A stretch of 64,000 bases of DNA from Planctomycetota bacterium (GTDB taxonomy: Bacteria > Planctomycetota > B15-G4), in assembly GCA_029259715.1 (NCBI GenBank), contig JAJDEP010000003.1, positions 62,001 to 126,000 on the forward strand. The letters are read 5' to 3'. The position numbers and the translations under genes are program-made. Shown in pieces: positions 44,244 to 53,156 of this stretch. Under the pieces are notes generated by a model that was not told where the DNA came from, made no database searches, and saw only the letters and a program-made list of their open reading frames with translations. How positions within the stretch are numbered: the stretch's first letter is position 1; each line of letters starts with the position of its first letter.

Positions 44244-45374
44244 TTGGATCCGCTGAAGACCGACTGTCGTCACTTCCGCAGTGACCGACCCTGCCATCCC
44301 CACAAGCTCTCCGGCGTCGTGTGCGCCGAGTGCCATGACGACTACGACCCGATCCGGCACAGGGTCCTGATCCTCAAGCTGGCGGCGGTGGGCGATGTGC
44401 TGCGCACCACCAGCCTGCTCCCGGCCATCCACCGGCGCTGGCCCGGGGCCCACATCACCTGGGTCACGGCGCCGTCCGCCGTGCCCTTGTTCGCCGGCAA
44501 TCCCCTGGTCGACCGGGTGGTGGGCTTCACCGGCGGCGTCCCGCTCGAGGTGGCCACCGAGCGTTATGACGTGGTGCTCAATCCCGACGCTTCCGTCGAG
44601 ACCTGCGCTCTGGCCCACACCGCCCAGGCCGGCGAGCACTTCGGCTTCGGCTTCGATCCCGAGCGCGCGGTGGCGGTCCCCCTCGGCGCCGGCGCCGAGA
44701 CCTGGTTCGCCCTCGGGTTGCACGACGACGCCAAGCGCGCCAACCGGCGCACCTACCAGGACCTGGTGGCCGACGTGCTGCAGCTCGACTACCGGCGCGA
44801 GCCGCCGATCCTCGAACTCACCGACACCGAACGCGAGAAGGGGCGGGAGCTGCGGCAGGCCCACCCCCCCGCCGCGGGACGCTGCGTCATCGGCCTCAAC
44901 ACCGGCGCCGGCACCCGCTGGCGGTTCAAGCGCTGGACCGAGGCGGGCATGACCGAGCTGGTGAGGCGCGTCTCGAGCGACGGCCATCGGGTGTTCCTGC
45001 TCGGCGGACCCGACGAGGTCGAGCGCAACGCCCGGCTGCTCCACGCCACGGGGGATGCCGCCGTGCACACCGGCTGCGAGAACGACCTGCGCACCTTCGC
45101 CGGCATCGTCGACGCCTGCGACCTGCTGGTGACCGGCGACACCCTCGCCATGCACATGGGCGTGGCCCGCGGCAAGCCGGTGGTCGCCCTCTTCGGCCCC
45201 ACGTCGTCCCACGAGATCGAGTTGTTTGACCGGGGCGAGCGCCTCGTCTCCGATGTGCCCTGCCTGGTCTGCTACCTCCCGGATTGCGACGTGGCCCCCA
45301 ACTGCATGGAGTCCCTCTCCATCGACACCGTGTCCGCTGCCGTCCAGCGCTGGGTGGAGCGCGCCCCCTCGTGA
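44244..45374 (+). CDS. GT9 glycosyltransferase (ADP-heptose:LPS heptosyltransferase-like) with Cys-rich N-terminus
   Basis: 376 residues from a TTG at 44244. The N-terminal 34 residues hold four cysteines (C8, C17, C27, C30) in CRHFRSDRPC and VVCAEC, probably a zinc site. The GT9 domain begins RVLILKLAAVGDVLRTTSLL, with IGLNTGAGTRWRFKRW, LLGGPDE and VTGDTLAMHMGVARGKPVVA. Heptosyltransferases build LPS inner core, consistent with an outer membrane. A later start would lose the conserved Cys stretch. It overlaps the GT2 gene (GTGA). Confidence 0.87.
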   Translation: MDPLKTDCRHFRSDRPCHPHKLSGVVCAECHDDYDPIRHRVLILKLAAVGDVLRTTSLLPAIHRRWPGAHITWVTAPSAVPLFAGNPLVDRVVGFTGGVPLEVATERYDVVLNPDASVETCALAHTAQAGEHFGFGFDPERAVAVPLGAGAETWFALGLHDDAKRANRRTYQDLVADVLQLDYRREPPILELTDTEREKGRELRQAHPPAAGRCVIGLNTGAGTRWRFKRWTEAGMTELVRRVSSDGHRVFLLGGPDEVERNARLLHATGDAAVHTGCENDLRTFAGIVDACDLLVTGDTLAMHMGVARGKPVVALFGPTSSHEIELFDRGERLVSDVPCLVCYLPDCDVAPNCMESLSIDTVSAAVQRWVERAPS

Positions 45375-46096
45375 AGATCGTGGTCACGATCCCGACCTAC
45401 AACGAGATCGAGAACATCGAGACCCTCGTGCGCGAGATCCTCGTGCAGGACGAGCGCATCGAGGTGGTGGTGGCCGACGACGACTCTCCCGATGGCACCT
45501 GGCGCGCCGTCGCCGCGCTGGCCGCGGCCGACCCGCGCGTGCACCTGCTGCATCGCACGAGCGACCGGGGCCGCGGCCGGGCCGGCGCCGCCGCCTATGC
45601 GTGGGCCCTGCAACACGGCGCCGACGCCGCCTTCGAGATGGACGCCGACTTCAGTCACCAGCCGCGCTACCTGCCGGCCATGATCGCGGCCCTGGCCGAG
45701 GCCGATGTCGTCATCGGCTCGCGGCAGGTCGCCGGGGGCCGGGACATCGGGCGGCCCCTCTGGCGCCGCTGGCTCACCCGGGCCAGCAATCTCTACGTCC
45801 GCCTGGCCCTGGGAGTCCCCATCGGCGACTGCAATTCCGGCTATCGGGGCTTCCGTCGCCGGGCCCTCGAGGCCATCGACGTCGGCTCGGCTTTTTCTCC
45901 CGGTCCCGCCATCGTCCATGAATTGCTCTACAAAGCCCGCCTGCGCGGGATGACCATGGTCGAGGTGCCGATCGAGTTCGTGGAGCGCGAATTGGGACAG
46001 TCGACCCTGACGTTCCGGACGCTGCTGCGGTCCTACTTCACCATCCTTGCCTTGAAGTGGCGGGGGGTGACCGGACGATTGTTCTCAACGCCATGA
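45371..46096 (+). CDS. GT2 glycosyltransferase, polyprenol-phosphate mannosyltransferase-like
   Basis: 241 residues. GT-A fold with VVTIPTYNEIENIETLVREI, ADDDSPDGTW, the DxD-like EMDADFSHQP and NSGYRGFRRRAL, all as in Dpm1-like transferases that make undecaprenyl- or polyprenyl-phosphate sugars. No C-terminal membrane helices. Its product could feed a PMT-type transferase such as the one at 49009-50916. GTG start at 45371; the stop overlaps the sulfatase start (ATGA). Confidence 0.9.
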   Translation: MKIVVTIPTYNEIENIETLVREILVQDERIEVVVADDDSPDGTWRAVAALAAADPRVHLLHRTSDRGRGRAGAAAYAWALQHGADAAFEMDADFSHQPRYLPAMIAALAEADVVIGSRQVAGGRDIGRPLWRRWLTRASNLYVRLALGVPIGDCNSGYRGFRRRALEAIDVGSAFSPGPAIVHELLYKARLRGMTMVEVPIEFVERELGQSTLTFRTLLRSYFTILALKWRGVTGRLFSTP

Positions 46097-47613
46097 GTGC
46101 CCAGACCCCGCCCCCAGACCGCGCCGCCACCCACCGCCGGTGCCGCACCGTTGCGGGGGTCCGGGCCCGTCCCCGGGCCGGCCGGTTCGCGGTCGTGGTC
46201 GCCACCCTGGCCCTGACCCTCGTCGCCTGCGGCGCCGAGCACGCGGCCGAGCATCCCAACGTGCTCATCATCACCCTCGACACGTTGCGTGCCGATCGAC
46301 TCGAGACCTATCTCCAGGACGGGCGCGATACCACGCCCCGCCTCGATGCCTTCGCCCAGGAGTGCATCGTGTTCGAGAATGCCTCCTCGAACAGCTCGTT
46401 CACGCCGCCCTCGCACGCGTCGATCCTCACGGGGCTCTACCCCGAGGAGCACGGCCTGACCCATTGGAGTCGCACGCTCGCCGAGGTCCCCACGGCCGGG
46501 GAGATGTTCAACGAGGCCGGGTACCGCACCTTCGCCATCACGCCCTTGCGCACCCTGTTCACCATCGGCCTCGACAAGGGCTTCGCCGAGACCGTCGAGC
46601 TGCCCCACGAGGAAGGCGACGGACTGCTGCTGCTCGCTGACGCGAAGCAGATCAATGCGGCGGCATTGCCCTGGCTCACCAACTTCGACGATCAGCCGTC
46701 CTTCGCGTGGCTGCACTACTACGACGCCCACCGCGTCTACGGACGCCAGGGCCCCGAGTGGGCGGGCCGCTACGGCAGCCACCCGGACACCGCCGTCGGC
46801 AGCACCGAGGCCTGGTATCAGCTCGACCCCGCCGACCGGCAGCGCCTCGGCATGGATGCCGCCAAGGCCCACTACATGAAGGACCGCTACGACGGCGGCG
46901 TGGCCTTCCTCGACGAACAGCTCGGCGCGCTGCTGCAGCGGCTGCGGGACACGGGGGTGCTCGAGCAGACCATCGTCGTGATCACGGCCGACCACGGCGA
47001 GGTCCTCGACGAGCACTTCGAGGACTGGTTCTCCCACGATCCGCACCTCGTCGAGGAGAACCTGCACGTCCCGCTGCTGGTGCGCCTGCCGGACGCCCGA
47101 CATGCGGGCCTGCGCATCGAGGCCATGGTGCAGGGCGTCGACCTGCTGCCCACGGTGCTCGAGCTCGCGGGGATCTCCACCGCCGAGCGTCGCTTCTCGG
47201 GCCTGAGCCTGGCGGCCCTGCTCGCCGACCCGACGGACGACGGCAGCGCCACCGACGACAAGGCCGTGCAACGCCGCCCCTTCATCTTCGCCTCGCGGCG
47301 CGGCCGCGAGCCCGACGGCCCCGACGCCAACCCTGCCGTCATCGCACTCTCTCGTGACCGGCGGCGCATGGTGCGTTCGCAGGGACACAAGCTCGTCCAC
47401 TACGTCGACCGCGACAGCTTCTCCCTGTTCGCCTTGCCCGACGAGACCGAGAACGTCATGGACCTCAAGCCCACCATCTTCAACGAGATGCGTGACGGCT
47501 ACATGCGCATGATCTCCAACATGGAGTTGGCCGACGCCGACGGGGGCCCCGGCCTCGACCCGGTGACCCTGCAGATGTTGTGCGAGCTGGGTTACCTGGC
47601 CGACTGCCCGTGA
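46093..47613 (+). CDS. Sulfatase-family lipoprotein with Thr at the catalytic position
   Basis: 506 residues. Lipobox LTLVAC (about 42-47), then a sulfatase/phosphatase fold: PNVLIITLDTLRADRL with metal ligand Asp (about 63), SSFTPPSHASILTGLYPEEH where Thr about 104 sits at the Cys/Ser position and His replaces Arg, and VITADHGEVLDEHF (about 295-310) with the DH ligands kept. Metal binding looks intact, but formylglycine chemistry is not possible, so it is more like a phospho-transferase or hydrolase. It overlaps both neighbours. Confidence 0.87.
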   Translation: MSAQTPPPDRAATHRRCRTVAGVRARPRAGRFAVVVATLALTLVACGAEHAAEHPNVLIITLDTLRADRLETYLQDGRDTTPRLDAFAQECIVFENASSNSSFTPPSHASILTGLYPEEHGLTHWSRTLAEVPTAGEMFNEAGYRTFAITPLRTLFTIGLDKGFAETVELPHEEGDGLLLLADAKQINAAALPWLTNFDDQPSFAWLHYYDAHRVYGRQGPEWAGRYGSHPDTAVGSTEAWYQLDPADRQRLGMDAAKAHYMKDRYDGGVAFLDEQLGALLQRLRDTGVLEQTIVVITADHGEVLDEHFEDWFSHDPHLVEENLHVPLLVRLPDARHAGLRIEAMVQGVDLLPTVLELAGISTAERRFSGLSLAALLADPTDDGSATDDKAVQRRPFIFASRRGREPDGPDANPAVIALSRDRRRMVRSQGHKLVHYVDRDSFSLFALPDETENVMDLKPTIFNEMRDGYMRMISNMELADADGGPGLDPVTLQMLCELGYLADCP

Positions 47614-48959
47614 CGGGTTCCGACCGGCGTTGGACGGTGCTGCTGTGGCTGCTGGCCCTCGCCCTGCCGGTCGGGTGGGCGACCCAGAGCCTGCTCTTCA
47701 CCGGGCGCACCGAGTGGCGCGCCGTGCAGCGACAGCTCAGCTCTCCGTTGCTGCTGGTGACAGCCGCCGGGCTGCGCGCCGACCACCTGCACCACCTGGG
47801 GTACCCGCGTGATACCAGCCCCGTGCTGGATGAGATCGCCCACCAGGGCATCACCTTCCGCGGGGCCTACGCGAGCAGCAACGAGTCGCGGGCCACCGCC
47901 GCCGCGCTCATGACCGCTCGCTGCCCCGAGGTCACCGGGGTGCGCGACGCCGAGGACCGTCTGCCGCCCGGGCCGCGCACCCTGGCCGAGCGGCTCACCG
48001 AACGGGGCTACCACTGCGTCGCCCTGGTGTCGGATCCCGATCTGGCCGGGGCCGGCCTCGAGCGGGGCTTCGCCCGCTTCGAGGTGCTGGAAGCTCCCGT
48101 CACCGCCGAGTCGGTGCTGAACGCTGCCCGGGAGGCCATCGACGCCGCCCCGCACGGCAACTGGTTCGTCTGGGCCGACCTGCCCGACCTGCTGCGCCCC
48201 TCCGGCGGCGCCGGCGCCGACGCCGCCCCCTTCGCCGGCGACATGCCGGCGGGATTCGGCGACGCTGCCTTGCTCGCCGGGCACTTCGATCCGCGCGCCT
48301 ACACCGACCTCGGGTGGGGCCCTCGGGAGCGCCGCTGGCTCGTCGATCGCTACGACGCCGCGCTCCACCGGATGGACGCTGCGATCGGGCGCTTCCTCGA
48401 CGGCCTCGCGGACGCCTTCGTGCTCGAGACCATGACCCTCGCCATCACGGGCACCCGCGGCGAGCGCCTCGACGACCGCCCCGGCCTCGACTTCGCCCAC
48501 GGCGTCGACCTCTACGAACACTCGATCCACGTGCCCCTGATCCTGCGCGTCCCGGCGCGTCACGTGCGCGGACTGCGCCTGGAGCGACTGGCCCACTCGG
48601 TGGACTTCGGCCCGACCATGCTCGAGATGGTCGCGCGCGTCCCCAACGGTCCTGCGGCCTGGCCCGGCGCGTCCGGTCAGTCGCTGGCCCACGGCACGCG
48701 CTTCCAACTCGCGGGGAGCCCCCGTGTCCACGTCGAGGGGCGACACCGCGGCTCGACCGCTGTGGCCCACGGGGTGATCGCCATCTCGGGGAACGACCGC
48801 TACAAGCTGATCCAGTCCGAGGACGGCACGTTGAGGGAGTTCTACGCCCTCACTCCCGATCCCGGTGAGCGCACGAACCATGCGCAACATCAGCGTCACC
48901 GTGCCGACGCCCTCTCGAATCACATCGACGCCTGGCGCGCGACCTGCACCGTGCGCTGA
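47610..48959 (+). CDS. Degenerate sulfatase-like membrane protein
   Basis: 449 residues with an N-terminal membrane helix (about 8-28). The sulfatase fold is recognisable, but TLDTLRAD of its neighbour is here TAAGLRAD (about 51-58, ligand Asp lost), the nucleophile loop reads NESRATAAALMT (Ser93 possible, Pro and Arg lost), and TADHGE is TGTRGE (both ligands lost). It is probably a non-catalytic partner of the preceding sulfatase. GTG start overlaps that gene's stop (GTGA). Last gene of the run that starts at 43424. Confidence 0.82.
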   Translation: MTGSDRRWTVLLWLLALALPVGWATQSLLFTGRTEWRAVQRQLSSPLLLVTAAGLRADHLHHLGYPRDTSPVLDEIAHQGITFRGAYASSNESRATAAALMTARCPEVTGVRDAEDRLPPGPRTLAERLTERGYHCVALVSDPDLAGAGLERGFARFEVLEAPVTAESVLNAAREAIDAAPHGNWFVWADLPDLLRPSGGAGADAAPFAGDMPAGFGDAALLAGHFDPRAYTDLGWGPRERRWLVDRYDAALHRMDAAIGRFLDGLADAFVLETMTLAITGTRGERLDDRPGLDFAHGVDLYEHSIHVPLILRVPARHVRGLRLERLAHSVDFGPTMLEMVARVPNGPAAWPGASGQSLAHGTRFQLAGSPRVHVEGRHRGSTAVAHGVIAISGNDRYKLIQSEDGTLREFYALTPDPGERTNHAQHQRHRADALSNHIDAWRATCTVR

Positions 48960-48978
48960 CGCCAGCCCGCCCGCGGGG

Positions 48979-49002
48979 CCCAGGCCGGCACCCAGGCCGG
49001 CA
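48979..49002. repeat. Tandem 12-bp repeat between convergent genes
   Basis: CCCAGGCCGGCA is present twice head to tail (48979-48990 and 48991-49002) in the 49-base gap between the sulfatase-like gene and the PMT-type gene. No hairpin with a T run is seen. Confidence 0.6.
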
Positions 49003-49008
49003 CCCCGG

Positions 49009-50916
49009 TCAGCGGCCCTCGCCCGATCCCGACGGCAGTGGCTGGCTCGCCGCCTCGAAGAACTTGTCGATGCGCTGGGCGTCGCCGACGTCGTAGACGC
49101 GGATGGTGTGGTTGATGGTCGTCACGGGCTCGAGTCCCGCCAGCCAGGTGTAGTTCTGCGGGAAGCGCATCAAGATCGTCACGTGCAGGGCCACGTACCC
49201 CGAGATGGCGGGCGCTGTGTGGGGCGAGGCGAAGGTCGGCGTGGAGCGCACGCCCCACACCTCGGGGTCCGCCGTGCCGTAGTAGTCGTAGTGGATGTGC
49301 TCGACGCCGTTGGCTGACATCCAGCGGCCGAGGGCGGCGGTGTCCTGACCGAAGTCGTCCCCCACCACCGACCAGTAGGCGCCGTTCTCGGGGCCGCCGC
49401 CCCAGTCGTTGAAGTACATCAGGTTGTTCGGCTGACGAACGGCCACGCTCACCAGCGCCCAGGCCACGAGCAACAGCACGGGGCCGGTGCCGAGGGTGGC
49501 GCCCCGTTTCGCCCGGAGCCCCACCCAGAGGACGTAGACGACCGTCACGACCAGCGGCAGGGCGTGTGACCAGTGCGCCGCGCCCTTCTCGTCGAACCAG
49601 AACCAGCAGGCCACCGAGAAGGCGAGCACCACGAGGCCCGGCCCCCAGCGGGCGGGTCGACCGACGAGCGCGAAGGGCCGCCCCGCCGCGACGCAGAGAA
49701 ACGGCACCGCGGTGAGCATGTACTTGAAGCCGAGCTGCACCGTGCCCCGGCTGAAGATGATGAATTGCAGCGCGGCGAAGCCGTAGAGGCAGGCTTCGTG
49801 CACCCAACCGCGACGCGAGTGGGGCCAACCGAGCAATCCCAGGAGGATCAGCAGCGAGAGGGCCTCGGGATTCTTGAGCAGCCACGTGACCAGGTAGAAG
49901 TCCCAGAAGCCGTCCTGGGCGATCTCCCCCCGCAGGTAGGTGGGGTGACCGCGCGTCGCGTGCTCGAACTGGTAGTCGATGCCCTTGAGCAAGCTGAGCA
50001 TGGGGATCTTGCCGTCGGTTCCGAAGACCGTCTCCAGCGCGGATTCGACGCCGGGCAGGCGGAACACCAGCTCGTTCTCGCCGCGGGGCACGAAGCGCGG
50101 ATGATTGCGGACGTCGTCGAGGCTGCGCGCCTCCCCGCCATAGAGCAGGTAGAGCAGGCCCACCGCGGCCAACAGCGCCAGGGCACCCTGGCCGAGCAGC
50201 ACGGGCCGTCGTCGCACCACAGCGGCCACCAGGATGATGCCGCCCAGCACCGGCAGGAGCATCAACGCCGTCAGCTTGCTGCCCAGCGCGAGACCGAGCG
50301 TGATCGCGCCCCAGCCGAGGCTGCCCTGCGCATCGGTGCTGAGCCAGCGCCACACGTGGTAGGTGGCCGCGAAGCAGAAGACCGTCACGGCGAAGTCGTT
50401 CCCCGCCACGCGGCTATGGGCCAGCATGTTCGGGTTGAGCGCATACAGCGCCAGCGCGGCGAGTCCGGCCCGCGGTCCGAAGGCGACGGTGCCCCAGCGC
50501 AGCACGTACAGGCCGAGCAGCAGTCCCAGCAGGACGCCCGGCATGCGCGCCAGGAACAGGATCATCTGGTGATCCGCCCGGGGCTGGTGGCTGATGAAGC
50601 CGAAGGGCAGGCCCGGGCGCTCCTGGTAGTCGTCGGGCAGCTCGAGATCGAGCAGCAGCAGCGGCAGCCCCATCAGGTACTTGGCCAGCGGCGGGTGTTC
50701 GCGGTTGAGCGAGAGGTCGCCGGTGGTCACGTAGCTGTACGCCGTCATGACGTACATGGGCTCGTCGTAGGTCTCCGACTTGACCCACGCCCCCCACGTC
50801 GCGAACCCGGCGAAGGCGGCCAGCAGCAGCAGCGCCAGCCCGCGCCCTCCCGGGACGGGTCGGGAGGCCCCGGACGCGGGCCCCTCAGGCGTCGTGCTGT
50901 CGTTCTCACCGCTCAC
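49009..50916 (-). CDS. PMT/ArnT-like membrane glycosyltransferase (GT39/GT83 clan)
   Basis: 635 residues with about 10-12 hydrophobic segments. The first periplasmic loop has the catalytic acidic pair in SETYDEPMYVMTAYSY and NREHPPLAKYLMG, the D-E and H-P-P-L signature of polyprenol-dependent glycosyltransferases. A soluble C-terminal domain of about 130 residues follows. It transfers a sugar from a lipid carrier to a protein or lipid on the outer face of the membrane. The start is GTG at 50916 (MSGENDS). Confidence 0.88.
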   Translation of the reverse strand: MSGENDSTTPEGPASGASRPVPGGRGLALLLLAAFAGFATWGAWVKSETYDEPMYVMTAYSYVTTGDLSLNREHPPLAKYLMGLPLLLLDLELPDDYQERPGLPFGFISHQPRADHQMILFLARMPGVLLGLLLGLYVLRWGTVAFGPRAGLAALALYALNPNMLAHSRVAGNDFAVTVFCFAATYHVWRWLSTDAQGSLGWGAITLGLALGSKLTALMLLPVLGGIILVAAVVRRRPVLLGQGALALLAAVGLLYLLYGGEARSLDDVRNHPRFVPRGENELVFRLPGVESALETVFGTDGKIPMLSLLKGIDYQFEHATRGHPTYLRGEIAQDGFWDFYLVTWLLKNPEALSLLILLGLLGWPHSRRGWVHEACLYGFAALQFIIFSRGTVQLGFKYMLTAVPFLCVAAGRPFALVGRPARWGPGLVVLAFSVACWFWFDEKGAAHWSHALPLVVTVVYVLWVGLRAKRGATLGTGPVLLLVAWALVSVAVRQPNNLMYFNDWGGGPENGAYWSVVGDDFGQDTAALGRWMSANGVEHIHYDYYGTADPEVWGVRSTPTFASPHTAPAISGYVALHVTILMRFPQNYTWLAGLEPVTTINHTIRVYDVGDAQRIDKFFEAASQPLPSGSGEGR

Positions 50917-50981
50917 CCGGTCAGGTTCGCACAGCGCGGCCCTCCATCTCTAGAATGCCCCGCCCCCGCAAGGACCCGCCC

Positions 50982-51350
50982 ATGCCCGTGATCGCCATCG
51001 TCGGTGCCTCATCCGACCGCAACAAGTTCGGCAACAAGGCCGTGCGCGCCTACCTGCGCCAGGGCTGGACGGTCCATCCGGTCCACCCGGCGGGCGGGGA
51101 GATCGAGGGGTGCCCGGTGTCCACCTCGCTGTCGGAGGTCTCGGGCCCGCTCGACCGCATCGCCCTCTACCTCCCGCCGCGCTTCGGCCTGGCCGTGCTC
51201 GACCAGGCGGCGGCCATCGAGCACGCCGACCTGATCGTGAACCCCGGCGCCGAGAGCCGTGAGTTGCTCGACCGGGCCCGCGAGCTGGGCCTGCCGGTGC
51301 GAGAGTCCTGCGCCATCCTCGACGTCGGCGAGAATCCGTCCACGCTGTAG
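50982..51350 (+). CDS. CoA-binding-domain protein (YccU-like)
   Basis: 122 residues, single Rossmann CoA-binding domain: IAIVGASSDRNKFGNKAVRA, VHPVHP, LYLPPRFGL, LIVNPGAES and a terminal RESCAILD. Small stand-alone members such as E. coli YccU bind CoA, but their role is unclear. AAGGA lies 7 bases before the ATG at 50982. TAGAAT at 50951-50956 is a likely -10 for this gene, which excludes the upstream ATG at 50955. Confidence 0.88.
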   Translation: MPVIAIVGASSDRNKFGNKAVRAYLRQGWTVHPVHPAGGEIEGCPVSTSLSEVSGPLDRIALYLPPRFGLAVLDQAAAIEHADLIVNPGAESRELLDRARELGLPVRESCAILDVGENPSTL

Positions 51351-51378
51351 TGGTGCTCCGTCCGCGCGGGAGCGGTGC

Positions 51379-51390
51379 TACGGTGGCGCC
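51379..51390 (+). promoter_or_regulatory. TACGGT-N6-ATG box before the dehydrogenase gene
   Basis: TACGGT (51379-51384) is followed by GGCGCC and the ATG at 51391. No ribosome-binding sequence. Confidence 0.42.
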
Positions 51391-52410
51391 ATGCGCGGAG
51401 TGATCCTGCAGAGCGGTCGGGTCGAAGTGCGCGACGACCTGCCCGAACCACCGGCGCAACCCGGCGAGACCCGCGTGGCCGTGATCCGCGCCGGGGTCTG
51501 CGCGACGGACCTCGCGCTGCGGCGCGGCTACATGGGCTTCTCCGGCGTGCCCGGCCATGAGTTCGTGGGCCGGGCCCTGGAGGGCCCGCTGGCGGGACGT
51601 CGCGTCGTGGGCGAGATCAATGCCGCCGCAGGCGCCGCCGATCCGCGCCACGTCGAGGGCCGCACGGTGCTCGGCATCCTCGGCCGGCCGGGTGCCTTCG
51701 CCGAGCGCCTGAGCCTGCCCGACGCCAACCTGCGCCCGCTGCCCGACGCCGTGTCGTCCGATGCGGCCACCTTCACCGAGCCCCTGGCCGCGGCCTGCGA
51801 GATCATCGAACAGCTGGGCAGCGTGCGCGGTCTGCGGGCCCTCGTGGCCGGCGATGGTCGGCTCGGACTGCTGTGCGCCCACGTCCTGCACCATCACGGC
51901 GCCGAGGTCACCGTGGCCGGCCGCCACGCCGAACGGCAGGCGCTGCTGCCACCGCGTGTCACGGTGCGGACCGGGCTGCTCGAGGCCCCGGCCCCGCCCG
52001 GGACGCCGCGCGACTTCGACCTGGCTGTCGAGGCCACCGGCCATCCCGAGGTGCTCCCGCGCCTGTTCGGGCGGGTCCGCCCGCGCGGGACCATCGTGCT
52101 CAAGACGACGAGTGAGCAGGCCGCTCCGCTCGACCTCGCGCCGGTGGTCGTGGACGAGTTGACCCTGCTCGGGTCTCGGTGCGGGCCCTTTGCGCCGGCC
52201 CTGGAACTGCTCGGGCGGGGCGTCATCCCCCTGGCCGACTTCGTCACCGCGCGCTACGACCTCTCCGACGCCGCGCAGGCCCTCGAGCACGCCGCGCGCC
52301 CCGGCGCGCTCAAGGTGCTGATCGACATCGGCAGCGACGACGGCGATGACGTCAACAGCGACATCGAGGGCGGCGGTGGAAGCGGCAGCGATGCGGATCA
52401 GGCCAGCTGA
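51391..52410 (+). CDS. Zn-type medium-chain dehydrogenase lacking the structural-zinc lobe
   Basis: 339 residues of the MDR superfamily. Catalytic zinc ligands are present (AGVCATDLALRRGY, GVPGHEFVG, Glu in FTEPLAAACE). The lobe that normally carries four Cys reads NAAAGAADPRHVEGRTVLGI, so all structural cysteines are gone while length and flanks are kept. The Rossmann domain is LRALVAGDGRLGLLCA. An acidic Gly/Ser/Asp tail of about 30 residues (DDGDDVNSDIEGGGGSGSD) ends the protein and overlaps the next gene by 20 bases. The alcohol substrate is unknown. Confidence 0.85.
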   Translation: MRGVILQSGRVEVRDDLPEPPAQPGETRVAVIRAGVCATDLALRRGYMGFSGVPGHEFVGRALEGPLAGRRVVGEINAAAGAADPRHVEGRTVLGILGRPGAFAERLSLPDANLRPLPDAVSSDAATFTEPLAAACEIIEQLGSVRGLRALVAGDGRLGLLCAHVLHHHGAEVTVAGRHAERQALLPPRVTVRTGLLEAPAPPGTPRDFDLAVEATGHPEVLPRLFGRVRPRGTIVLKTTSEQAAPLDLAPVVVDELTLLGSRCGPFAPALELLGRGVIPLADFVTARYDLSDAAQALEHAARPGALKVLIDIGSDDGDDVNSDIEGGGGSGSDADQAS

Positions 52411-53098
52411 CGTGGACGCGCGCGGGACCTTCGTCGCGGACTCCGAACTCAAGCGCGACCTCTTCGGCTCCATCGAGCGCGGCCACTGGCGTGAGGACGG
52501 CCCGGCGGTCCCGGCCATCCGGCGCGACACCGCGGCCTCGCCCTGGTGGATCCGCCCCGTGGCCCGTTGGCTGCTCCGCCGCGAACTCAGCGCGTTGCAC
52601 GTCCTGGCCGGCGCGGGCGACGACGCCGGCCTCGGGCCCTGCCTGCCCGCCCTGCTCCAGAGCGATGCGCGCAGCCTGGTGCGGAGTTGGATCCCCGGGC
52701 TGGCCATGCAGGAGGCGCGTCCCGCCGAGCGCGAGTATTTCCGGGCCGCCCGGCGCCTGCTGGTGCGCCTGCACCGCATCGGCATCGCCCACAACGACCT
52801 GGCCAAGGAGCCCAACTGGCTCGTGACTGCCGAGGGCGCGCCGGCCCTGGTGGACCTCCAGCTGGCGACGGTGAGCCGCCGGCGCAGCCGCTGCTTCCGA
52901 CTGGCCGCCCGTGAGGACTTGCGACACCTGCTCAAGCACAAGCGCACCTACTGCCCCGAGCACCTGACCGCGAGCGAGCGCCGGCTCCTGGCGAGCCCCT
53001 CAGGCCCCGCTCGCCTGCTGCGGGCCGGCATGAAACCGATCTACAACGGCATCACACGCGGCCTGCTCGGCTGGTCCGACCGGGAAGGCGGCCGCTGA
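52391..53098 (+). CDS. LPS-kinase/RIO-like small kinase
   Basis: 235 residues. The catalytic loop IGIAHNDLAKEPNWLV (about 130-145, HND in place of HGD) and the metal-binding ALVDLQLATVSRR (about 153-165) match InaA/KdkA-like kinases. The N-lobe contains SELKRDLFGSIERG. It is the second such protein in the window (the other is at 20734). The ATG at 52391 is inside the end of the dehydrogenase gene, implying coupling. The acceptor could be a core sugar or a small molecule. Confidence 0.75.
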   Translation: MRIRPADVDARGTFVADSELKRDLFGSIERGHWREDGPAVPAIRRDTAASPWWIRPVARWLLRRELSALHVLAGAGDDAGLGPCLPALLQSDARSLVRSWIPGLAMQEARPAEREYFRAARRLLVRLHRIGIAHNDLAKEPNWLVTAEGAPALVDLQLATVSRRRSRCFRLAAREDLRHLLKHKRTYCPEHLTASERRLLASPSGPARLLRAGMKPIYNGITRGLLGWSDREGGR

Positions 53099-53156
53099 AA
53101 CCCCTACACTGCGGAGAGGCCGCGCGAATCGCGCCCGGCCGTCATCGGGGAGCCTC

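Noticed and set aside
50926..50956. TTCGCA/TAGAAT as a full promoter for the CoA-binding gene
   Set aside because: The spacer is 19 bases and the -35 is poor; only the -10 is mentioned in the gene entry.
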